Origin: Phytophthora hibernalis
Taxonomy: Eukaryota; Oomycota; Peronosporomycetes; Peronosporales; Peronosporaceae
Length of the DNA stretch: 64,000 nucleotides
Direction of reading: 5' to 3'
Assembly (NCBI GenBank): GCA_012656075.1
Contig: JAAKBF010000056.1
Coordinates: 1 to 64,000, forward strand
Shown here: in pieces, positions 56,069-64,000 of the stretch
How positions within the stretch are numbered: the first letter of the stretch is position 1
Layout of the letters: every line of letters starts with the position of its first letter
Notes under the pieces: generated by a model
What the model saw: only the letters and a program-made list of their open reading frames with translations
What the model was told of the DNA's origin: nothing
Database searches by the model: none
Made by a program: the position numbers and the translations under genes

Positions 56069-56898
56069 CAGGCCACTTTAAAAGAGTGAAATGGGATTGA
56101 ATTTCCACACCTTGCCTTTTTTAAGAATGACGTTTGGCGGTATGAAAATGACCCGAGTTTGTGGGTACATGTAAGAGGTGACTTTCGATTGGTAAAGTTG
56201 ATTCTTGGCTGGTTCAGCACCGAATGTGCCTAGTAGGCACTGCCAAGAAGCGTAGTCTACTTCATTAATGCAGAGTTTGGTCGTGTTTAACAGGTTAAAT
56301 GTAAACACCAGAATACGCGTCAGCCACTTCAGGGCCATACCAACTACTCATGCTGCAAGTAACCGAAGGATTCGAAAGACTCGAACGCATGCTTTCGTCT
56401 CATACATTTACTAAATGGTGTCAAATGTACCTCACAGAAAAAGTGTCTGCAAAAAATAATGTACCAGTTGGGGGTCAGCTGTTAATGTTTCGTACGCACT
56501 ACATGTAGATTTCATCGACAACCGAGGACCGTTTGTATCTGCTACATGTATTTACATGTATTCATATTAATAACGTTAGTATTGATACTTGTGAGAACAG
56601 GAAGTCAGTACTATTAATTTAAGTGGGCGGGTTTAGCGACAGTACTCTTAATTACCTTGACAGTGGAATAATTGGTTGATAGATTAGTTAGAACAGTATT
56701 GTACTGTATTCTGCACTCAAGGACTCAATTTGGCCGCAGCACTTGCCAGTATTAGCAAGAAACACTTCCAACCTAACATTTGGCTAAATCATTCCAGTAC
56801 AAATATCTTACTTCAGTAGTTTTTACTAAGCTTGAATAATTCCCTCATCTTAGCTTAATAGTGGTAGAGTGAGGATTTCCCTCTATTAAAGTGGCCTG
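56069..56898. mobile_element. hAT-like MITE
   Basis: Left end CAGGCCACTTTAAAAGAG and right end (reverse complement) CAGGCCACTTTAATAGAG match 17 of 18. The 8 bp outside are actatgga (56061-56068) and aatatgga (56899-56906), one mismatch, as expected for an 8-bp hAT duplication. It encodes no transposase. Related sequence occurs at 35666 and 43025. Confidence 0.65.
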
Positions 56899-57043
56899 AA
56901 TATGGAACAAATGGGTGTTGTCTGTTCGATTTATTGCCATACCTGTACTGCACAGCAATTGTGTGCAAAACTACAGCACATGTACGCACATGTAGTGCCC
57001 AGGATCTGTTCGAATAAGTATTTTTAATGATGCATCGAGTCCG

Positions 57044-58426
57044 CTACAGCCGCACGACTTTCCTGGGTGAACACTTTTCTTGCCACCGAACATACTCTTG
57101 GAATTTCCCACCTAACGTTTCCATCACGAAAGCTTCTGCACCTTGGAGGTTTTCTTTCTCGGGTATGAAACCAGCCGAATACTCAGCGTGGAGCTGAAGC
57201 AGTGTGCGGACGATCGATCTCGGCTGCGATTCGTCTTCTGAGCGTGAAATAATCGTCCAACGTTGAACCCGAAATTGAAGACCTTCCGTTGGCAAAAAGA
57301 AGTGATCGGCTCCAACTAGAACCACTCAGTTCGGCTCCTCAATCTTGCGCACAAATGACAAGCCCTTGATTTCTATTACGCTGGACGCACTTCGAAGTAG
57401 CATCGTGAAATCCTTCTCAACAGAAGCCGGTACCCGTTGTCGAAACTAGAATACAGGAATATCAAAGCAAACATAAAACAAGTCAGCAGCAATCTCCGAC
57501 TTCAGTCAAAACCGTAGCACGCCGATCAACTTACGAAGTGATAAGACTTATCGCGGTATTTGCGAACGGTGAGAAGTTCTCGCCAAATCGTTGCAGTCGC
57601 TTCACGCATCGAGCAAGACATCGATGAAGTCGCACTAACTTCGAAAACCCTGCCAAGTTGCCGCCCTTGTTTATCTTGAAGCGAGGTGCTGGGGGAGGGT
57701 GCGTGATTAGGCAGAAAAACAGCGTCAGAGTCAAGATACAATCTCTCCACTCGCTTCTCAAGTGCGCCAAGAACAGCGAGAGAGGTGTCGGTTCCTCTTG
57801 AAGGGTACGTGGTGGTAGGATGGTACTGCTTTCCGAAGATGCCATCCAAATTCTGTTCATATTCAAGAAAGTGAGAACCAAGTGAGAGACCAACACAAAA
57901 ACGCTTGCGCCAAGTGAAGTTTGCTTCTGGAATATTTCCTGAAAAGCGCGATTCGTCTTCATATATTCCGTCAGGACAGCTCGCAATTGTTGGTTTACCA
58001 TCTCCGCCTTAACTCGTTCCTCGTACTGAGTGGTAGCAAGAGCAAGCCACGAAGACGAGTGATTAACCTGTTTGAGCTGTTGGAGCTTTCCCTCCAGTTC
58101 TTGAGTTTGTGCCTTCAGTTCCAGGATTTCTGCCTTCTTTCGTCGCTGCAACCTCGTGGACGTCCCGGGGAGTTTTTCCTCTTCTTCCTCGTACTGTTAT
58201 CGTTATCGGGCTCGGGCTCCTTCTTTGGTAGAAAAGTCGCCTTCTCTAGCATTCCGTCCAGTGAATCCAACAGCACAGACTCCACGTCTTCAATGCTGTA
58301 GGGAGAGTCGTCATTTTCGGTAGTGACGTCGACGATGTTGCTGGTGTTGGTGTCATATGAGTCGATGAAAGCCACGACGTCCTCCAACGCCGATAGATCT
58401 TCCTCCCTCTCAACTAAAAGACTCAT
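57044..58426 (-). pseudogene. M96-like bZIP/START protein, longer copy of the inverted pair
   Basis: Starts MSLLVEREEDLSALEDVVAF at 58426, with the acidic leader YSIEDVESVLLDSLDGMLEK. A -1 frame offset lies just before STRLQRRKKAEILELK (about 58170). Then the text is shared with 23330-24420. An intron with GCAAGC donor (about 57910-57855), a second intron (about 57540-57450), and the START-like end follow. A TGA at about 57330 replaces the Arg codon in EEPN(R)VVLVGADHF. So this copy has its 5' end but carries a stop, while the other lacks the 5' end but has the Arg. Confidence 0.7.
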
Positions 58427-58715
58427 CTCTGCTTAGACTCGACCCCGCAAATTCAAAACTACTGAATTGGAGGGACGCCGCATACTGAAGTTGATGCGCC
58501 AACTTGATTATGAACATCCACGTGAACACCGAGAACAATGCCGCGCAGCCGTGACAAAACCACGCAGCCGCGACAAAACTTGATGGAGCTCACGACAGGA
58601 TTGGTGAGGTCCATGTCCACTTCAACTGGGTGACTCAGGAACGACTCAGATTACCGATTCAGCTAGAAAGACTGGAACTCAATGTAGTACTACAGTATTT
58701 CGTATCCATCCATGC

Positions 58716-60064
58716 CTACGCCGCCAATACCATCGTAGACCCGCCTTCCTCGATCAGCGCGTTTTGAATCATGTTTGCGTGGTCTCGGTACATCCCGCTG
58801 AGCGCGTTCAGTGCAAGGTTCTTAGCGTTTTCGAAGTCTTGTTGCGTTATCGACAATCCGTCCTTGGATTCGGCGTACAGCTGAACGCAAGTCCGCACAA
58901 CAGACGCGCGCGGATTCGTCGGACTGGGTGTGATCGTTGTCCAGCAGTTGTTCCGGAACTGGAGACTCTCTGTCGGGAGAAGAAGCAGGTTGGATCTCAC
59001 CAGCATGACTCGGTCGACATCCTCATACTTGCGAAGGAGCTGAAGCCCATTAACGTGAATGGTCTGCGTTCTTCCACCTAACTCCATCAGGTAGCTCTTC
59101 TCGACTGTGTCCGGCTTACTCTGTCGAAGCTACAAGTACGAAAAACAGTAAGGCACCACCTACCAAACGTAAAATACAAACTATCCACTCACATAATTGT
59201 ACGATTTGCCCCGGTATTCTCGCAGAGCGGACAGATTGTCCCAGAGCCAAGCGCTCGCAGTTTCCATCGAGCACGTCATGGGCGTGATTGTCGTGATTTC
59301 GACCATTTTCTCCTTGTTTGCATTGTGCTTGACGAGCATCGAGCTGCTAGTTAAAAGTGTCTCGTGCGGAGCGAACATGAATTCACTCTCCAGTCGCATG
59401 GCGTTCACGGCACGTTCCAGTTGCGCGATGATCACCGAGCTGTTGTCCGTCTGCGCAAGTGGGTGACGAGGACTGAGCGGTTGACTTGTGAGCAGGTCCT
59501 CGAATCCCTACAAGCATAAAACAATGCGTTAAATTCAGTACAATTTAGCCAGAGTCCCCCAAAACGTACGTGAAGCAGCGTTGTCTTCCGAAGTAGCCGA
59601 CGGACGGAATTGTTCACGTGCACCTGGTGACGCAGCAGCTCCAGCAGCTTGCGTTTGGCCTTTTCGGCCTCTTGGCGTTCGCGAAACTTCAGGACTGCAG
59701 TGTTATGCCACTTGGACTTTGCAGCGGAATTCAACTGTTCAGCAGACGAGAGATTCTTGGGTAATGAAGGTCTCCTCAAGTGTTTGTGGAGACTCTTGAG
59801 CTCTGCCTCCAGAGACTCGGCCTGGTCCCGCAAGGACGAAAGTTCCTCTTTCTTGCGGCGCTGGAACTTAAGCGAATACCCGGACGCCCGTCGCTTCTTT
59901 TGCTTTTCTTGTTTTTCATCAGTTGCCAAGCTCGAGTCATTGCCAGAAGACGAACTTTCTCCTTCGGCACTGCTCCCGCTTGACTCACTTTGAGCCCACG
60001 AATCGATCAACGCGATGGCTTCGTCCACCGTCGCACACTCGTCACTCTCCAGCAAGAAACTCAT
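58716..60064 (-). CDS. M96-like bZIP/START-domain protein, intact
   Basis: Three exons (60064-59570, 59507-59193, 59129-58716), all phase 0, giving 407 residues. Residues 1-60: MSFLLESDECATVDEAIALI and an acidic Ser-rich leader. Then KKRRASGYSLKFQRRKKEEL, a bZIP-like basic/leucine helix, KAKRKLLELLRHQVHVNNSV, FEDLLTSQPLSP, VIIAQLERAVNAMRLESEFM, the PMTCSMETASAWLWDNLSAL signature, and the START-like end (LLRKYEDVDRVMLVRSNLLLL, TITPSPTNPRASVVRTCVQL). A GTACGT and a GTGAGT donor are clear. The ATG at 60064 matches relatives. Probably a nuclear regulator; role in mating is inferred from the family name. Confidence 0.82.
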
Positions 60065-60228
60065 CAATGTGTCGGTCAGCAGCAATTGTTCAATTGACCA
60101 GGTCCGCCACCAAAAGTGATTATGCGGCATGGAGTTTACGTGGTCTCTACCGGGGTGTCGCAGATTGATGGCTTCTCAGAATGAATGTATTAATACTTGT
60201 GTGTTCCACACAACACTTTTAAGCCTTC

Positions 60229-61021
60229 CGGACTTTGCCAAATGCTAGCACTATTCCGATAATGTAGTCAGATTATGATTGCCGTCGACAAATGCTGCAA
60301 TGCGACGTGATACAGTAGTTAGAGAAAAAAACATGCTAGTGGACGGATAGTCATTTTCAATCAGCGCAACGGTGAAAAACTTCCAGGTCGTGTTCCAGTC
60401 CCCGAGTATCTCGAATGTACGCCTTGAGCCCGTTAGCGTCTAGGTGCAGCTACAGAGAGATGGTTGTCCGCTCGAGGTTTCCCCGCATTCTCAGTTCTGC
60501 TCAGTGGAAGTTTGTTTGTTCTAGTCAAGTCCATGATAACGGTGCTTCGAAGCGGCAAGGAAGTCGCAGCTGCTGCTGCTCCTTCTCTAGTGGGGCCTCG
60601 AACGAGCACTGTGTCTTACTCTTGCAAACAAACACCTTGCGATTGCCCCCGGAACGTTTTCGACATTGAACCGCACATTTTCCCTGCGCCAGCACGAAAT
60701 CTTGGATATGGGCTGTTGCCTCAGGACGGGATTCGAAGATCATCTTGGGACGCAGCGATATTGATCGTCCTTGTCCATCGTTAACCGTGACTCCTTCCTA
60801 TGTTTCTTGAGAGCCGCTAACCATGTCTCTATTCATTTGTACCAACACTGTCAACTTGGCTAATGGAGGGGTGGAGTTTTGGAGTGCAACCGTCTATAAA
60901 TAGATGGCCACCTTTGACCGTTTCGTTGAAGTGCCAGCATTTGTCCGAGTGCAGCATTTGTCGACGGCAATCATAATCTGACTACATTATAGGAATAGTG
61001 CCAGCATTTGGCAAAAGTCCG
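60229..61021. mobile_element. Element with about 70-bp terminal inverted repeats, MULE-like, overlapping the next gene
   Basis: 60229-60299 (cggactttgccaaatgct...) is an inverted copy of 60950-61021 with about four differences. Long TIRs suit MULE-type elements. Inside, a - strand frame (60743-60525) reads QGKCAVQCRKRSGGNRKVFV CKSKTQCSFE-like text, resembling the FAR1/FLYWCH-type finger of MULE proteins. No clear 9-bp target duplication was found. Confidence 0.55.
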
Positions 61022-62205
61022 CCTCTTCCATCACAATGTTCTGCTGCGCCTGCAGATAATTGCGATACATCTTGCTCAGTTCCAGAAACGCAGTTTCTTG
61101 GGCGAACGACTCCTCTTGCTTCGATGAGCAGTTTGTGCCGTGGTCTACAAAGACCTGCTGGAAAGTGCGAAGGACTGAAGCGTTTTTCGGGTCATCGGTC
61201 GACGGTGTGATAAACAGCCACGCCTCGTTGCGGAACTGCAGGTCGTACTTGGGCAGACGCACGATATCTGCCCAGATGATGACCACTCGGTCGGTCTCCT
61301 CGTATCTCCGCATGAAATTCTTCTTCTTGAACTCGAGCATGCCAATCGCGCTGTTCAGCAGCAGCATGTAGCTCCTCTCCAGAACATTCGTCCGTTCTCG
61401 CAACGGCTGCAAGAAGCAAAAATCGTTAGGTTTTCTTCAAACCTACGAACATGCAGTCGACACGCACCTTTATGAGACTGAAACACTTCCACAGCAAATC
61501 ACTTGCTGCCTTCAACGGACACGACATGGGCGTCGTCGACATGATCTCCACTGTCTTGCCTAACGCGCGGTTCTGCTTCACCCTGGCCTGCACGTTAACA
61601 GACACCGTGGCATTTGGACGCTCCATTGAGTCGGCGTTCAAGTAGAGACCCTCAACTCGCTGCTCTAGCAGCTCAATGCCACTCAACCTATCGACCAATG
61701 GGCGACGCGGGTGGATGAAGTCCAAGCCGTCCAGCACCGCTGTCTTCTGCAGCACCGCGCGGATAGCTTCGTTCACTTTGGCCTGATTGGCCAAGATACT
61801 CTTGAGCCGGTAGTTGGCTTTCTCGGCCTGTTGGCGGCCTCGGAACTGCACTGCAATCTGGTGAGATCCTTTGCGATGCGCTAACGGGTACTTTGCGTCA
61901 GACGCTTTTTGAAGTTGCTGCAGTTGCGCTTCAAGTTGCTGCGCTTGCGTCCGCAGTGCCAGAATCTCCGCCTTCTTGCGGCGCTGCAGCACGGTCGAGC
62001 AACTGTTGGGGTACTTCCGACGCGGCTTGGAGCGTTTCTGCAAGAGCTTCTGCTGCTGCTTCTGCTGCGGGGTGGTGCATCTGGCGGGCGTCGAGGGTGA
62101 GTCTGTTCCGCTGCTGTCGGTGGAGAGGTCCTCCCACGCGTCCAGGAAGGCGATCGTCGCCTCCAACGTGGCGTTCTCGTCGATGTCGGGCAGCAGTACG
62201 TTCAT
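60987..62205 (-). CDS. M96-like bZIP/START-domain protein, intact, two exons
   Basis: Exons 62205-61468 and 61406-60987 give 385 residues. MNVLLPDIDENATLEATIAF, a Ser/Thr/Gln-rich linker, then YPNSCSTVLQRRKKAEILAL and a Gln/Leu-rich zipper-like helix (QAQQLEAQLQQLQKA), AEKANYRLKSILANQAKVNE, LELLEQRVEGLYLNADSM-like text, PMSCPLKAASDLLWKCF, intron (GTGCGT...TTGCAG), then YMLLLNSAIGMLEFKKKNFM and WADIVRLPKYDLQFRNEAW. The last ten codons (DFCQMLALFL) and stop lie inside the inverted repeat of the adjacent element, so the C-terminal tail is atypical. Confidence 0.82.
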
Positions 62206-62485
62206 TGTCTGGCAAATTCAGGAATGATCGGTAATATGCCATGGACGGAAGGCTCAATGGCCTCTACCGTTCCAGCATAAATTTATAACCGGGCGGAGTT
62301 GATACTGTAACTGTTGAATCTGACATACCGAAACGTCAATGAGACTCTCGTCATTGGCAATGGCGAGAGTCTCAGAATCATAATCAATTTGTCAGCGTAA
62401 GCACGACCCAAGTCATTGTTATTAATAGCCAATCGGAATAGAGGAACGCATCGATTGGTTGAAAATACAGCTGTGATTGAAGCTG
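62206..62485. other. Intergenic with a perfect 10-bp hairpin
   Basis: gagactctcg at 62342-62351 and cgagagtctc near 62365-62374 form a stem around a 13-nt loop (tcattggcaatgg). It sits about 140 bp upstream of the 62205 start and could be a terminator-like or regulatory structure. Confidence 0.5.
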
Positions 62486-62989
62486 CTACTGCTGCAACGC
62501 GTTGAGAGTCTGACCCACTAGAACTTGACTGCCCACGATGGTTTTGAGCACACGGTTGGCCTCTTCGGACCTTTTTCTCTTGATGAATTCATCTAGAGCC
62601 ACTTCTGGCCAATCCAAATCTGTTCGATGCTTGTCGAGTGCTGCGACCTGAGACCGCCATTCTTGGCTTTTGAGTTTTTCCACGTACGCCTCGAGTTCCT
62701 GCACGTGTGCGCGAAGAAATTCGAGTTCCGCTCGCTTGCGGCGTTGCAGTCCCGTGGATGAGCCCCAGCCAGTTCGGATCCGTTTGCGCTTGGGAGGGAC
62801 AGGTGCTGAGACTGTAGATCCTGTAGACGCTGTAGCTGCGGGTGTAGCTTGGCTGTTGTCTGCTGGTAGGAAGTCGACGTCTACACTGAGCACGTCGCTC
62901 TCGTCGAAGAAGTCGTTGTCCCATTCAAATGAATCGACGAACGCGAGTATTTCCTTAAATGCTTCGTCGTCTTGAAGCTGCAAGGTCAT
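62486..62989 (-). CDS. Short bZIP-like protein of the M96-like group
   Basis: MTLQLQDDEAFKEILAFVDS, an acidic leader, PVPPKRKRIRTGWGSSTGLQ RRKRAELEFL (basic and helix module), YVEKLKSQEWRSQVAALDKH, RKRSEEANRVLKTIVGSQVL and then TAG at 62486. The START-like half is absent, and no family text is seen in the 280 bp that follow. It may be a 3'-truncated copy or a genuine short form that could dimerise with longer members without their C-terminal domain. Confidence 0.6.
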   Translation of the reverse strand: MTLQLQDDEAFKEILAFVDSFEWDNDFFDESDVLSVDVDFLPADNSQATPAATASTGSTVSAPVPPKRKRIRTGWGSSTGLQRRKRAELEFLRAHVQELEAYVEKLKSQEWRSQVAALDKHRTDLDWPEVALDEFIKRKRSEEANRVLKTIVGSQVLVGQTLNALQQ

Positions 62990-64000
62990 GACTGGCAGGG
63001 TGTAGCTCTAACCGAGAAAAATGAAAGTGTCCACACTGGCAAAACATGATCCGCTCTGGTACCCAAACAACAGCAATAAGGGTTTCATCATCTATGCGGT
63101 CGGACTTCAGCTGCAAACATCTCGTGTGTCCACCACTTCTCTCAAAACCGTTGCTTCGTTTAGTTTTTGTGGATCTGTGGAGTGTGTTGTTGCGAGGTAT
63201 ACTTGAGGAAGCTTACTACAAGTACAACAGATCATTTTACGTTTTCACAACTGGAACAATTGCCAAGATTTTCTAGTAGAAGAGGCGATCTTGAAGTTAT
63301 TTTTGACGTTACGAACCAAAATGACCGTGGAATCAATTGTGGACTACGTGGACAAGTAAGCCATCGTGAAATTGGTGAGTGATGAGGAAAGTGGGAAGTT
63401 GCATGACTCCTGGACTAAGTATTTCCGTGATTGGATTGCTGTCTCCTAGCGCATATAATGGATAACTTTTATGAACACCTACAATTAACGTTTAGATAGT
63501 ATGCACGCTTGCGCGGACGTTGATCCAGTAGACGTAGTAAACATACTAGCAAGGATAGGCAATTATGTCGTCTTGAAGGAGCCCAAGCACTTGCGGTCTC
63601 CAGTTCCCAGGCTGGACAAAGCAATGGTTGTCATGAATACTACAGTAGTAGCTCGCAGCTCTTTGTTTTATACAGAGTGCAGATTGCTGCAACTCATCTA
63701 ATACGTGTGGATTCCACAGAGATTATCGCGGTTGTGATTCAATACCTGAGTGCGACTGTGTACAAGCGTTGCAGCTGCAATGGCTCGTCAGACGCACCTG
63801 GAACTTCTCGGAAGATCCGCACTCACAACAGGTACCTCTGTAAGTTTGGAAAGGACCTTACCGATTCATGTAGTGGAGTATTACGTAGTAGATGTTGAAA
63901 TGCGAGAAGCGCAAAAATAATACTAAAGTAATAAAGGTGTTGGTTGTCTAAAATTCTGGCGGTCTTTTTACGCTCTTTCTTCCAAGCGCAGTGCTCTCAA
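62990..64000. other. Unassigned right end
   Basis: Several + frames (63021-63382, 63501-63898; for example VDPVDVVNILARIGNYVVLK) have no domain I recognise. The left edge contains the promoter of the 62989 start. Confidence 0.3.

Noticed and set aside
1..64000. Secreted RXLR or Crinkler effector genes
   Set aside because: Scanned the frames for a signal peptide followed by RXLR-EER or an LFLAK-type leader; none was convincing.

Overview
The window looks like a repeat-rich stretch of an oomycete (Phytophthora-like) nuclear genome. The pointers are short GT-AG introns of about 50-80 bp, a START/FYVE-type relic, IFT22 (expected in an organism with flagellated zoospores), Crypton and DIRS tyrosine-recombinase elements, and an array of bZIP-like plus START-like genes that resemble the Phytophthora M96 mating-specific family. 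The species cannot be fixed from sequence alone.

Layout. 1-1023: 5' part of a TMTC-like membrane protein, broken in frame. 1208-2260: intact quinone-oxidoreductase-type dehydrogenase. 2924-3655: IFT22, four exons. 3865-4583: Cys-rich/Gly-rich single-pass membrane protein with one frameshift. 4601-5118: unknown basic protein. 5693-6661: START-FYVE pseudogene. 6.9-23 kb is a transposon field: decayed hAT, a complete mariner-type element (9763-11277), a complete pogo-type element (11450-13294), a MULE (13.6-15 kb), unassigned ORFs, a Crypton 5' half on + (18.3-19.06 kb), a tRNA-like cloverleaf (19324-19387), and a Crypton 3' half on - (22.97-19.47 kb) that is split by a second mariner-type element (19866-21962).

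23.3-63 kb holds ten members or relics of the M96-like family. Two (58716-60064 and 60987-62205) read as intact multi-exon genes. The others carry single-base frame breaks, lost ends or stops. Interspersed are an intact aldo/keto reductase (29289-30344) with several scattered pseudo-fragments, a broken AWS-SET gene (31234-32980), a second MULE (33.2-35.1 kb), a degenerate DIRS-like retroelement (36.3-43.0 kb) carrying a 5'-truncated LINE, and tRNA-Phe(GAA) at 43404-43476. 44.7-48.3 kb has no gene I can support.

Themes. (1) The four + strand M96-like genes share an upstream motif, CCACAATCTTA...CCCCGTAAAC, which suggests common regulation or duplication with their promoters. (2) A 1.1 kb M96-like segment is present twice in inverted orientation, 33 kb apart. 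(3) Many otherwise well-conserved reading frames are interrupted by one-base deletions, often in homopolymers. Some may be assembly errors and not true pseudogenes, so every 'pseudogene' call here depends on sequence accuracy. All product names rest on motif recognition by eye; no database search was run.
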